Assembly: GCF_031844705.1 (NCBI RefSeq)
Contig: NZ_CP134609.1
Coordinates: 7,626,001 to 7,690,000 of the forward strand
DNA length: 64,000 bases
Reading direction: 5' to 3'
DNA from: Streptomyces sp. ITFR-16
GTDB lineage: Bacteria; Actinomycetota; Actinomycetes; Streptomycetales; Streptomycetaceae
A model generated the notes under the pieces. It was not told the DNA's origin. It did not search any database and saw nothing but the letters and a program-made list of their open reading frames with translations. Position numbers and translations under genes: made by a program. Of this stretch, positions 7,912 through 16,242 are shown one piece after another; within the stretch, counting starts at the first letter, position 1; each line of letters opens with the position of its first letter.

Positions 7912-10900
7912 CTACGCCGTGAAGCGGTGTTCCCCCGAGCCCACCCGGTACACCGCACAGCCGTCCTCCGCGCGCAGGAACTCCGCCCGCGCGTGGCCGA
8001 CCCCGGCCGGATCGTCCGTGGGGACCCACACCTCGGCGGTCGTGTTGGGCGGTATCCCGCAGGTCAGCGTGAACCCGGTGGACGTCTGCCGCCACTGGGT
8101 GGACACCGGGCCGTAGAGCGAGGTGAACGTGGCACGTGCGGAGGTGACGCCCCCGCCCGGCCGCGGCCGCACGACGATGTGGCGGAAGCCCGGCCGCCCC
8201 GCCGAGATGCCCGCGATGTTGGCGTACATCCACTCGCCCACCGAGCCGTAGGCGTAGTGGTTGAAGGAGTTCATGTCCGGCGTCTGGAAGGTGCCGTCCG
8301 GCCGGACGGAGTCCCAGCGCTCCCACATCGTCGTGGAGCCCCGGTCGATCTGGTAGCCCCAGCTCGGGAAGGAGCGCTGCTGGAGCAGCCGGTGGGCGAC
8401 ATCGGTGTGTCCGGTCGCGGTGAGGACGGGCAGCAGGCGCGGTGTGCCGAGGAACCCCGTCGACAGATGCCAGTCCTTCGCCTCGATCAGCTCGACGAGC
8501 CGGCCGGCCGCCGCCGTGCGCAGCGCGTCCGGCAGGAGGTCCATCGACAGGGCGAGGACGTACGCGGACTGGGTGTCGCCCTTCACCCGGCCGTCGGCGG
8601 TGACGTACGCGCCCTGGAACGCCGCCCGTACACGCTCGAACAGATCCCGCAACGGCGCGGCGTCCTCGCCGAGTTCGGCGGCCGTCCGGGCGGCCAGATC
8701 TGCGCTGTGCGCGAAGTAGGCGGTGGCGATGACGTCCTTCGGCGTCTCGTCGGAGACGTTCAGCCAGTCGCCGTAGCCGGCGGCGGGGCGCAGCAGCCCG
8801 TCGCTGTTCTTCTCCAGATACGCCAGCCAGGCCCGGATGGAGGGCCAGGCGTCCGCCAGGACCTGCCGGTCCCCGTACGCCTGGTAGAGGGCCCAGGGGA
8901 CGGTGACACCCGCGTCGCCCCAGCCCGCGACGCCGTTGCCGACCGTGCCGACCATCGGCGCCACGTCGGTGAAGGCGCCCTCGGCCGTCTGGCCGTCGCG
9001 CAGGTCGACCAGCCACTTGGTGAGGAAGCGGGCCGACTCCATCGTGTAAGCGGCCGTGGGCGCGAAGACGTTGATGTCACCCGTCCACCCGAGCCGCTCG
9101 TCCCGCGCCGGGGTGTCCGTCGGGACGGACAGGAAGTTGCCCCGCTGGCCCCAGGTGATGTTGCTGTGCAGCTTGTTGAGCATCGGGACGTCGGTCTCGA
9201 ACTCGAAGGTGAAGGGCGCCGACGTATGCATGACGCGCCCGGTCACGGCGCTCGCCGGGGGAGTGCCGGGGAAGCCGGTCACCTCGACGTAGCGGAAGCC
9301 GTGGAAGGTGAAGCGGGGCTCGTACGTCTCCTCGCCCCCGCCCTTGAGCGTGTACGTGTCCGTCGCCGCGGCGGACCGCAGATTCGCCGTGTAGACGGTG
9401 CCGTCCGGGTTGAGGACCTCGGCGTGCCTCAGCCGTACGGTCGTTCCCGCGTCGCCCGAGACGCGCAGCCGGACCGAACCGACCATGTTCTGGCCCAGGT
9501 CCATCACGAAGACGCCGGGGCGCGGTTCCGTCACCTTTCTGACCGGCAGTTCCTTGGCCACCCGGACCGGGCCGTCCACCTGGGCGACGATCTGCCCCGG
9601 CGCGTCACCCTCGGCGACCACGGCATCGAGCCAGCCCTTGTCGTCGAATCCCGGCGAGGTCCAGCCAGCCGTCTCCCGGCGCGCGTCGTACGTCTCGCCG
9701 CTGAGCAGATCGGCGGCGAGGATCGGCCCCGAGGCCGCCCGCCACTGGGTGTCCGACGTGATCCGCCGGGTCGTCCCGTCGGTGAACTCCACCTCCAGCT
9801 GCGCGAGCAGCGCGGGACGTTCGCCGTACTGGTGCGGGCCGAACATCCCGACGTTGCCCGCGTACCAGCCGGGCGCCAGATACGCGCCGATGGCGTTCGC
9901 GCCCGGCCGCAGCAGCGTGGAGACGTCGTACGTCTGGTACTGGACGCGCTCGTGGTAGTCCGTCCACCCGGGGGCCAGCTGGTCGCGGCCCACCCGGCGG
10001 CCGTTGAGATGAGCTTCGTAGAGACCGAGCGCCGTGGCGTACAGGCGGGCCCGCGCCACCTTCTTGCGCGGCAGTGTGAACGTGTGGCGCAGCTGGTTGG
10101 CGGCGAACGACGCCGGGACGAGCCTGCCCCACGGTCCCTCTCCCCACGGGGCCGCCACCTTCGCCGCCGGCCAGTCGCCGTCGTCGAACCCGGGCAGGCC
10201 CCAATCGCTCTCCGGCTCCCGGTCGGTGGACTTCCAGGAGGCGTCGGTGACGAGCCGCTGCTCGCCGGAGGCCGTGCGGAAGGTGACGGAGGCGATCAGG
10301 CCGGCGGGGCTCTCGGTCGCGTTGACCGCGGCGACGGCGAGAACTGTCGGTCCCGGGCTCAGATGCGGGAGGAGGTCGACGACGACGGGGCGTCGCCAGG
10401 TGTCGGTGCCCGCCTCCTCGCCGATGCCCGTCACGTGGGCGCCGTTCACGGAGAGTTCGAACGCGTCGTCCGCGCTGATGGCCAGCGTGGCCGCCACGAT
10501 CCCGTCCGGGAGATCGACGGTGCGGCGGAACCACCGGGTGGCCGCCGGAGCGTTCGAGGCGGGGTCGCCCTCGGGGAACCAGATCCAGGAGCTGCCCTCC
10601 AGCGAGGGGGCGTCGGTGAGCGCGGGTGGGGCCGTCACCCACTGCGCGGACCACTGCGAGGTGTCCATCAGACCGGTCTCCCACCACGAGGGCGCGCTCC
10701 ACCCGGAGGCGCCTTTGGCGGTGTCCCACACCCGGACGGACCAGAAGTAGCGCGTACGCGGCGCCAGTTCGGGGCCCGCGTACGGCACGAGCACCGAGTC
10801 GGCGGACACGACCTTCCCGCTGTCCCAGACGTCCGGGTGCTCCAGTTTCGCGGCGGTGGTGGCCACCCTGACCTGGTAGGCGCTCTGGCGCACGTCCTGT

Positions 10901-11121
10901 TCCCCGGACGTCATCGGCCAGCTGAACCGCGGGTGCGGGGCGTCCAGGCCCAGCGGGTGCGAGACGTACTCCACGGTCGGCGTGGTGACGCGTGGCGCGC
11001 CCCGCCGCCCCGGCGTCGAAGCGGGTGCGGGCAGTGGTGCCGCCGCGGCCGGCCAGGCTCCGCCGGCCACGGCGCCCACCGTGGCGGCGGCGCTCGCCAG
11101 GATGTTCCTCCTGCTGATCAC
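7912..11121 (-). CDS. Secreted alpha-L-rhamnosidase, GH78 family
   Basis: 1069 residues, usual for bacterial GH78. The N-terminus M-I-S-R-R-N-I-L-A-S-A-A-A is a twin-arginine-type signal. Then come an Ig-like/fibronectin domain (F-S-W-P-M-T), beta-sandwich domains including the L-Y-A-T-A-L-G-L-Y-E-A-H-L-N-G-R-R-V-G motif, and an (alpha/alpha)6 barrel. The general-acid region D-T-P-A-R-D-E-R-L-G-W-T-G-D lies near residues 667-680, and T-T-M-W-E-R-W-D-S near 930 carries the second catalytic Glu. It hydrolyses terminal alpha-L-rhamnose from glycosides or plant polysaccharides outside the cell. LacI-type palindromes lie upstream. Its 3' end abuts the tRNA-like gene, 21 bp away. Confidence 0.93.
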   Translation of the reverse strand: MISRRNILASAAATVGAVAGGAWPAAAAPLPAPASTPGRRGAPRVTTPTVEYVSHPLGLDAPHPRFSWPMTSGEQDVRQSAYQVRVATTAAKLEHPDVWDSGKVVSADSVLVPYAGPELAPRTRYFWSVRVWDTAKGASGWSAPSWWETGLMDTSQWSAQWVTAPPALTDAPSLEGSSWIWFPEGDPASNAPAATRWFRRTVDLPDGIVAATLAISADDAFELSVNGAHVTGIGEEAGTDTWRRPVVVDLLPHLSPGPTVLAVAAVNATESPAGLIASVTFRTASGEQRLVTDASWKSTDREPESDWGLPGFDDGDWPAAKVAAPWGEGPWGRLVPASFAANQLRHTFTLPRKKVARARLYATALGLYEAHLNGRRVGRDQLAPGWTDYHERVQYQTYDVSTLLRPGANAIGAYLAPGWYAGNVGMFGPHQYGERPALLAQLEVEFTDGTTRRITSDTQWRAASGPILAADLLSGETYDARRETAGWTSPGFDDKGWLDAVVAEGDAPGQIVAQVDGPVRVAKELPVRKVTEPRPGVFVMDLGQNMVGSVRLRVSGDAGTTVRLRHAEVLNPDGTVYTANLRSAAATDTYTLKGGGEETYEPRFTFHGFRYVEVTGFPGTPPASAVTGRVMHTSAPFTFEFETDVPMLNKLHSNITWGQRGNFLSVPTDTPARDERLGWTGDINVFAPTAAYTMESARFLTKWLVDLRDGQTAEGAFTDVAPMVGTVGNGVAGWGDAGVTVPWALYQAYGDRQVLADAWPSIRAWLAYLEKNSDGLLRPAAGYGDWLNVSDETPKDVIATAYFAHSADLAARTAAELGEDAAPLRDLFERVRAAFQGAYVTADGRVKGDTQSAYVLALSMDLLPDALRTAAAGRLVELIEAKDWHLSTGFLGTPRLLPVLTATGHTDVAHRLLQQRSFPSWGYQIDRGSTTMWERWDSVRPDGTFQTPDMNSFNHYAYGSVGEWMYANIAGISAGRPGFRHIVVRPRPGGGVTSARATFTSLYGPVSTQWRQTSTGFTLTCGIPPNTTAEVWVPTDDPAGVGHARAEFLRAEDGCAVYRVGSGEHRFTA

Positions 11122-11443
11122 AAAGGCCCCTCACGTCGGAATGATGAATCGATTCACAACGGTGAACGTTGGTGACCGTAGGTGCGTGGAGCGACGGGGG
11201 TCAATGAGGGTGCAGGGAATTTGTTCGCGAACTGTCGCGAGGATGTTGGGCTTTGAGGGTGTTTCCGGCCAATGGGGGCTGGGCTATTGAACGGTTTCAA
11301 TGCTGCCTGGCTCCCCGTCCGCACCCCCGTGCGCGCCCGGTTCCGCGTTCTGGCAAGATCGTGCGCTCGAACGGAGAGCCCGGCCGGAGCGTTCCATGGC
11401 CGCGCCGGGCGCACATGCTTGTTGAACGGGGAACGAGGAAGAT
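11122..11443. promoter_or_regulatory. Divergent promoter region with two LacI-family-type operators
   Basis: This 322-bp gap separates the rhamnosidase and lipoprotein genes. TGAATCGATTCA (11145-11156) is a perfect 12-bp palindrome 24 bp upstream of the rhamnosidase ATG, with the central CG and TGAA/TTCA arms typical of LacI-family sites. ATTGAA-CGGT-TTCAAT (11286-11301) is a second, related inverted repeat. The binding regulator is not encoded in the window. The rest of the gap (11302-11443) shows no ORF or hairpin I can support beyond short G/C repeats. Confidence 0.65.
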
Positions 11444-12037
11444 ATGCGCACGTGGACGCGTGCCGTGCCTGCGGCGATGGGTGCCCTGGTGCTGGCCGTC
11501 GTGCTGAGCGGCTGCAACGGTACGGATTCGGGCAAGAGCGGCCGGAAGTCCGGCTCCCACGGCTCGGAGGACAGGACGGCCTACCGGCTGGGCGAGGCGA
11601 GCCCGCCGCAGGAAAGCACCATGGAGAAGTCGAAGGGCAGCACGTTCACCGTCACGCCCACGAAGGTGGAGACGGGCACCATGGCGGACATGGACAAGTC
11701 CGGCCTGGACAAGGACAAGGACGACGAGCCCAAGATCCCCGTCTATGTGTGGGCGACCGTCACGCACAAGAGCGGCAAGGCCATGGAAGTCGGGGACATG
11801 GACGACGACCTGGTCGTCAAGACGGACAAGGGCGAGCGCACGAAGGCCCTCATCGTCATCATGGGCGAGGCCAAGTGGCCCAACTGCCCTGCTCCGGACA
11901 CCGACAAGGAGCTGAGCGCCGGTCAGTCGGAGAAGATCTGCAAGGCCTTCCTGATCCCCGACGGTCAGAAGGCCGCCGCCGTCCAGCTGAGCCGGGGCTT
12001 CACCAAGGAGCCCCTGGAGTGGCCGGCCGCCGGCTGA
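11444..12037 (+). CDS. Secreted lipoprotein of unknown function
   Basis: 197 residues. A lipoprotein signal ends in V-L-S-G-C with Cys24 as the lipidation site. After a Ser/Gly/Lys-rich linker, a beta-rich domain (about 60-190) contains T-F-T-V-T-P-T-K-V-E-T-G and I-P-V-Y-V-W-A-T-V-T-H-K-S-G-K-A, recalling the DUF4352-type immunoglobulin-like fold of actinobacterial lipoproteins, and ends with two Cys (C-P-A-P and I-C-K-A-F) that could pair. Exported and membrane-anchored. The role is unknown. A strong bidirectional hairpin follows. Confidence 0.75.
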   Translation: MRTWTRAVPAAMGALVLAVVLSGCNGTDSGKSGRKSGSHGSEDRTAYRLGEASPPQESTMEKSKGSTFTVTPTKVETGTMADMDKSGLDKDKDDEPKIPVYVWATVTHKSGKAMEVGDMDDDLVVKTDKGERTKALIVIMGEAKWPNCPAPDTDKELSAGQSEKICKAFLIPDGQKAAAVQLSRGFTKEPLEWPAAG

Positions 12038-12064
12038 CACCAGCCGTACGGCCCGGTGTACGAC

Positions 12065-12098
12065 GGAGCGCGCACCCGGGAAGCGGGGTGCGCGCTCC
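12065..12098. terminator. Bidirectional hairpin between convergent genes
   Basis: GGAGCGCGCACCC (12065-12077) pairs perfectly with GGGTGCGCGCTCC (12086-12098) around an 8-nt loop, between the lipoprotein gene and the oppositely oriented PPOX gene. Confidence 0.8.
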
Positions 12099-12121
12099 GC
12101 GCGTGAGCGCGGGAGCTTCGC

Positions 12122-12550
12122 TCAGCCCTCGCCGAGGTCCGCGCTGAGCCAGTGCTCCGGCCGCAGATGGACGACCACCTGCTCGCCGTGCTCCTTCCAC
12201 GCGAAGTCCACGTACGCGTCGACCTTCTCGGCCGGGAGGTAGCGCGCCGAGATCTCCACCAGCTCCTCGCGGGTGGCCGCACGCGTCGAGACGACAGGGC
12301 CCTCGACGGACACATAGCGCACGGTCGGCGTGACCCGGTCGACCATCATGGAGAACCGGCCGGCCGCGGCGATGGCCCTCCCCTTGCGCGAGTCGCGCCC
12401 CGTCATGATCCAGAGGTCGCCGCCCGGCTCGTAGACGTACCAGATCGGCACGGTCAGCGGCGCCCTTCCCTCTTCCACCGCGTCCACCGCCAGGGCGGCG
12501 ACATGCGGCTCGGCCAGGAACTGCTCGCGCTCTTCACGGGACAGGGCCAT
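12122..12550 (-). CDS. Pyridoxamine 5'-phosphate oxidase-family (split beta-barrel) protein
   Basis: 142 residues from ATG 12550 (GGGGAG upstream); the frame stays open further upstream without a better start. The opening M-A-L-S-R-E-E-R-E-Q-F-L-A-E-P-H-V-A-A-L-A-V, followed by P-L-T-V-P-I-W-Y-V-Y-E-P-G-G-D-L-W-I-M-T and K-G-R-A-I-A-A-A-G-R, is typical of the PPOX-class flavin- or F420-binding group. Substrate unknown; family members include F420-dependent reductases and heme-degrading enzymes. It is convergent with the lipoprotein gene. Confidence 0.83.
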   Translation of the reverse strand: MALSREEREQFLAEPHVAALAVDAVEEGRAPLTVPIWYVYEPGGDLWIMTGRDSRKGRAIAAAGRFSMMVDRVTPTVRYVSVEGPVVSTRAATREELVEISARYLPAEKVDAYVDFAWKEHGEQVVVHLRPEHWLSADLGEG

Positions 12551-12697
12551 GGTGACTCCCCAGGGTTCGTCGGCACGGTTTCCGGGTGCCAGGTTACGTA
12601 ACGTCCGCCCGTTCCCGTCCGGTTCGCCGCGCGGCGGTGTTGTCAGTGCCGTGGTGCAGGATCGGAGTGTCGGTTCATCGAGGAGGAGGGGCCCGCC

Positions 12698-13039
12698 GTG
12701 GCGATCACGAACGAGCGAGTGCGGGGACACGCGTTTCTGGCAGGGCTGTACGAGGACGCGTACTTCCCGGATCACGTCGTCGACAAAGGGCGGCGGATCC
12801 TGCTGGACCTGTGCGAGCGGATCGAGGCGGAGCGGCCGTCGGACCTGGCGGCGCTCTACGTGCTGACGGAGGCGGCGACGGAGCGGTTCAACGCGCTGGA
12901 GGCGGAGTTCGAGGCAGCGGGAAGCGAGATCGAGACCGTCGCGCGCGAGGAGATAGCCGAGGACTTCTGGGTCGTGGCCTCGGCCTACGGGTTCGAGGAG
13001 GCGGACGTGGAGAAGCTCATCGCCGCACGGGAGTGGTGA
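12698..13039 (+). CDS. DUF5713 family protein
   Basis: 113 residues with a GTG start and a GAGGAGGAGGGG ribosome site. The sequence (A-I-T-N-E-R-V-R-G-H-A-F-L-A-G-L-Y-E-D-A-Y-F-P-D-H-V-V-D-K-G in its first 30 residues) closely fits DUF5713, a small helical family found across bacteria. A conserved acidic/Glu-rich middle (E-A-A-T-E-R-F-N-A-L-E-A-E-F) and a C-terminal Y-G-F-E-E-A-D-V-E-K-L-I-A-A-R-E-W are visible. No function is known. It is convergent with the MerR gene, 9 bp away. Confidence 0.85.
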   Translation: MAITNERVRGHAFLAGLYEDAYFPDHVVDKGRRILLDLCERIEAERPSDLAALYVLTEAATERFNALEAEFEAAGSEIETVAREEIAEDFWVVASAYGFEEADVEKLIAAREW

Positions 13040-13048
13040 CGCCGGACG

Positions 13049-13423
13049 CTACGACGGGCCGGAGGTGCGGCCCGCCGCCGTGTCGATGACCTCGTCGAGG
13101 ACCTCGCGGGAGCGGCGCAGATCGCTGATCATCCGGTCGATGCGCTCCCGCTCGGCGGCGAGTTCGGTGACCAGTTCCGGGGTGGCGCGCAGGGAGGGGC
13201 CGCCGTCCTCGTCCCGCATGCAGGGCAGGATGCGGGCGATCTTCGCACTGTGCAGCCCGGCCGCGTACAGCTCCTGGATGCGGATGACCCGGTCGACGGC
13301 CCGCTCCGGGTAGTCGCGGTGGCCGCCGGGCGTCCGGTCGGCCGCGAGCAGCCCCTGCTCCTCGTAGTAGCGCAGCGAGCGCTCGCCCACACCCGTGCGA
13401 GCCGCCAGTTCACCGATCCGCAT
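13049..13423 (-). CDS. MerR-family regulator (copy 1, paired with OYE 1)
   Basis: 124 residues from ATG 13423. The winged-helix motif M-R-I-G-E-L-A-A-R-T-G-V-G-E-R-S-L-R-Y-Y-E-E-Q-G-L-L is textbook MerR, followed by a helical linker and a C-terminal dimer coiled coil (L-A-A-E-R-E-R-I-D-R-M-I-S-D-L). A single Cys68 sits in I-L-P-C-M, exactly where its paralogue at 27558 also has Cys68; it may sense an electrophile or metal, an inference only. The gene is divergent from the OYE gene and both read from a 55-bp gap holding the operator, so MerR control of the reductase is likely. Confidence 0.88.
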   Translation of the reverse strand: MRIGELAARTGVGERSLRYYEEQGLLAADRTPGGHRDYPERAVDRVIRIQELYAAGLHSAKIARILPCMRDEDGGPSLRATPELVTELAAERERIDRMISDLRRSREVLDEVIDTAAGRTSGPS

Positions 13424-13444
13424 GTCCCCGCCCCACGACTTGAA

Positions 13445-13462
13445 TCTGACACTGATGTGAGG
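13445..13462 (+). promoter_or_regulatory. MerR-type operator upstream of OYE 1
   Basis: TCTGACACTGATGTGAGG is an imperfect dyad lying between a -35-like TTGAAT (13440-13445) and a -10-like CTACGT (13465-13470), the elongated spacing typical of MerR-activated promoters. In the same orientation relative to its reductase gene it matches the operator at 27500-27517 at 14 of 18 positions. Confidence 0.7.
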
Positions 13463-13478
13463 TTCTACGTTACCGGGC

Positions 13479-14642
13479 ATGACGCACTCACAGCAGGCTC
13501 CCGCCACATCCCGTCTCTTCGAGTCCGCCCGCCTCGGCGGCCTGGAACTGCCCAGCCGCCTGGTCATGGCACCGCTGACCCGCAACCGCGCGGCGGCCGA
13601 CGGTGTCCCCGGCGCACTGATGGTCACCCACTACGCCCAGCGCGCCTCGGCCGGCCTGATCATCGCGGAGGGGACGACCCCGAACCCCGTGGGCCAGACC
13701 TACCCGCACATCCCCGGCATCCACAGCGCGGCGCAGACGGCGGGCTGGCGCCGCGTCACCGACGCCGTGCACGCGGCGGGCGGCGGCCGCCGGATGTTCC
13801 TCCAGTTGCAGCACGGGGGCCGCGTCGGTCACCCGGACAACAGCGGCCTGATCTCGCTCGCACCGTCCGCCGTGACGTTCCCCGAGACACTGCACACCCC
13901 GACGGGCCTTCAGAAGGCCGTGCCACCGCGCGCGATGACGGCCCAGGACATCGAGTCCACCGTCGCCGACTTCGCCGACGCGGCCCGCAACGCCGTCCGG
14001 GCGGGCTTCGCCGGTGTGGAGGTGCACTCCGCCAACGGCCATCTGCTGCACCAGTTCCTCGCGCAGAACACCAACCGCAGGACGGACGCCTGGGGCGGTC
14101 CGGTGGAACGGCGGATCCGCTTCACCGTCGAGGTGGTGCGAGCCGTCGCCGAGGCCGTCGGCCGGGACCGGGTCGGTGTGCGGATCTCGCCCGGCCAGGG
14201 TGTCAACAGCATCGAGGAGGGCGACACCGACGCCATCTACGCGGCGCTGGTCCCCGCCCTCGCGGAGGTCGGCCCGGTCTATCTGCACATGGTCTACGCA
14301 GACCCGGACGACCCCCGCTACCGGGCGATCCGCAAGGCCTGGCCCGGCACGCTGATCGCCAACCCGGTGCTCACCCGCGAGGAGGTCACGGCCGACGGCG
14401 GACTGAGGCAGGGCGAACGCCTGCTGGGGCACGGCGCCGACCTGATCGCCCTGGGCCGGGGCTTCCTCGCCAACCCCGACCTGACCGAACGCCTGCGCAC
14501 CGGCGCCCCGCTGAACGAGATCCGCCCGGAGTTCCTGATGCACGTGCACGGGGCGGAGGGATACAACGACTACCCGGTCCTGTCCCGCGGCCCCGTAGCA
14601 CCCCGTACGCCTTCGGGACGCGGAGCGCGAGCCAACCCATAG
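13479..14642 (+). CDS. Old yellow enzyme-type alkene reductase (OYE 1)
   Basis: 387 residues, full length for the FMN-dependent TIM-barrel OYE family. Visible landmarks: L-V-M-A-P-L-T-R-N-R-A near the N-terminus, H-G-G-R-V-G-H in the middle, V-E-V-H-S-A-N-G-H-L-L-H-Q-F-L with the substrate-binding H-x-x-N pair, and T-D-A-W-G-G-P-V-E-R-R. It reduces activated C=C bonds such as enones, quinones or nitroalkenes with NAD(P)H. The divergent MerR gene and its operator suggest induction by an electrophile. A paralogue sits at 26361-27434. The C-terminal tail after Y-P-V-L-S-R-G-P is longer and basic. Confidence 0.93.
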   Translation: MTHSQQAPATSRLFESARLGGLELPSRLVMAPLTRNRAAADGVPGALMVTHYAQRASAGLIIAEGTTPNPVGQTYPHIPGIHSAAQTAGWRRVTDAVHAAGGGRRMFLQLQHGGRVGHPDNSGLISLAPSAVTFPETLHTPTGLQKAVPPRAMTAQDIESTVADFADAARNAVRAGFAGVEVHSANGHLLHQFLAQNTNRRTDAWGGPVERRIRFTVEVVRAVAEAVGRDRVGVRISPGQGVNSIEEGDTDAIYAALVPALAEVGPVYLHMVYADPDDPRYRAIRKAWPGTLIANPVLTREEVTADGGLRQGERLLGHGADLIALGRGFLANPDLTERLRTGAPLNEIRPEFLMHVHGAEGYNDYPVLSRGPVAPRTPSGRGARANP

Positions 14643-14914
14643 AGAGTCTTGAGTGCTTCACGAGCGGGCGTCTGTACAAAGAGCTGTGTAACTCCCCACC
14701 AGGGAAACAGCACGTGACGACAGACGTGACCGACCGACTCGGCGGAGCTCTTGCGGCCGCCCGGGCCACCGCGCCGGGGCCGGAGGCATCGGACGGGCAG
14801 TCGATCGGACCGGAGTACCGCCCTTCGAGTCACACCGTTCGCTGGACTCACCCCGGTTCCGCATCCCTTGCGGGGCCCTGCCGCCGCACGATCATCCCCG
14901 AGAACGGAAAGCCC

Positions 14915-16102
14915 ATGGCCACGGACCAGATACCGACCCGCTCCGCACCAGCCGGCGAGAGGCCACCGGAGGCCGTCGCCCCGCCGAGGAGCCCGGGCGC
15001 CACCCGGCTGCCCTCGCTCACCGGACTGCGGTTCCCCGCCGCCCTGGCCGTCTTCTTCCATCACGCCTTTCTGCCGATCATCCCGCTGAGGCTGCTGGCC
15101 GACGACGACACCGCGGACACCCTGGCCGGCTGGTTCGCCCAGGCGGGCGGGCTCGGCGTCTCCTTCTTCTTCGTGCTCAGCGGGTTCGTACTGACCTGGT
15201 CGGCGCGCGACAGGGACACGACGAAGGCGTTCTGGCGGCGCAGGTTCGTCAAGATCTATCCGATGTACGTCGTCACCTGGGCGCTGGCGGTCTCGCTGTT
15301 CGCCATGTACTACACCTCCATCGGCGTCGCCGTCGCCAACCTGTTCATGCTTCAGGTGTGGGTGCCCGAGTACATGACCAACTTCAGCATCGACGCGCCG
15401 AGCTGGTCGCTCGCGGTCGAGGCGATCTTCTATCTCTCGTTCCCCATGCTGTACAAGGCGTTCCTGCGCATCGACGCAGCCCGGCTGAAGTACTGGATCA
15501 CGGGGGCCGTCGCGGCGGTCGTGGCCACCCCCGCTCTGGCGTACGCCCTGTTCCCCAGCTCCCCGCGGATCCCCAGCGGCCACGAGAGCTCGGTCTCGCA
15601 GTACTGGTTCGCCTATGTGCTGCCGCCCGTCCGGATGGTCGACTTCGCCCTCGGGATCCTGGTGGCACTCGCGGTCAGGCACGGGCGCTGGCGCAACATC
15701 GGCATGGTCTGGTCGAGCCTGCTGCTGGCCGGCTCGTACGTCCTGACCAACTACGTGCCCTACCTCTACGGGCAGCGTGCCGTGATGATCGTGCCGATCG
15801 TGCTCCTGATCGCGGCCACGGCGACCGCCGACATCGAGGGCCGCGCCACAGTGTTCCGCAGCCGGGCGATGGTGTGGCTGGGCGAGGTCTCCTTCGCCTT
15901 CTACCTGCTGCACTACATCGTGCTCTGCTCGCTGCGCTGGGCACTGGGCGAGGACCGGATGTTCTCCACGCCCACCACCGTCGCGATGCTGACGGGCGCG
16001 GCCGTGGCCTCGGTGGTGATGTCCTGGGGGCTGTTCGCCTGGATCGAGAACCCCCTCGTCCGCCGGTACAGCCGCTCGCGGCGGCCGGGCAAGGCCAACT
16101 GA
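14915..16102 (+). CDS. Acyltransferase 3 family membrane protein
   Basis: 395 residues from ATG 14915 (GGAAAG upstream). The frame is open for another 200 bp upstream with a possible GTG at 14715, so a longer N-terminus cannot be excluded. The N-terminal cytoplasmic, Pro-rich stretch is followed by the family hallmark L-T-G-L-R-F-P-A-A-L-A-V-F-F-H-H with the catalytic His, then about ten membrane helices and the A-P-S-W-S-L-A-V-E-A-I-F-Y-L motif. Such integral membrane enzymes move acyl groups to sugars, lipids or antibiotics. No sugar-biosynthesis genes adjoin it, so the acceptor is unknown. A perfect hairpin terminator follows. Confidence 0.9.
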   Translation: MATDQIPTRSAPAGERPPEAVAPPRSPGATRLPSLTGLRFPAALAVFFHHAFLPIIPLRLLADDDTADTLAGWFAQAGGLGVSFFFVLSGFVLTWSARDRDTTKAFWRRRFVKIYPMYVVTWALAVSLFAMYYTSIGVAVANLFMLQVWVPEYMTNFSIDAPSWSLAVEAIFYLSFPMLYKAFLRIDAARLKYWITGAVAAVVATPALAYALFPSSPRIPSGHESSVSQYWFAYVLPPVRMVDFALGILVALAVRHGRWRNIGMVWSSLLLAGSYVLTNYVPYLYGQRAVMIVPIVLLIAATATADIEGRATVFRSRAMVWLGEVSFAFYLLHYIVLCSLRWALGEDRMFSTPTTVAMLTGAAVASVVMSWGLFAWIENPLVRRYSRSRRPGKAN

Positions 16103-16116
16103 GCGGTGTGAGCGAC

Positions 16117-16152
16117 GCGAAGGCCGGGTGCCCGTGGGCACCCGGCCTTCGC
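16117..16152 (+). terminator. Strong hairpin terminator after the acyltransferase gene
   Basis: A perfect 17-bp stem (16117-16133 with 16136-16152; GCGAAGGCCGGGTGCCC and complement) lies 14 bp after the stop codon. An A/T-rich tract (16173-16203) follows. Confidence 0.85.
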
Positions 16153-16242
16153 GTGGACGGCGAGGAAAGCGGAAGCACTAATTCATATGAGGAATTGAGA
16201 AGGAAGTGCTCCCATGGCCTCGCCGGAACACCACGCTAGCAG

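Noticed and set aside
7927..11175. Very long open frame (over 1000 codons) opposite the GH78 gene
   Set aside because: It is an antisense shadow of a GC-rich coding region: Arg/Gly/Pro-rich low-complexity protein, no motifs, whereas the other strand has clear GH78 motifs.
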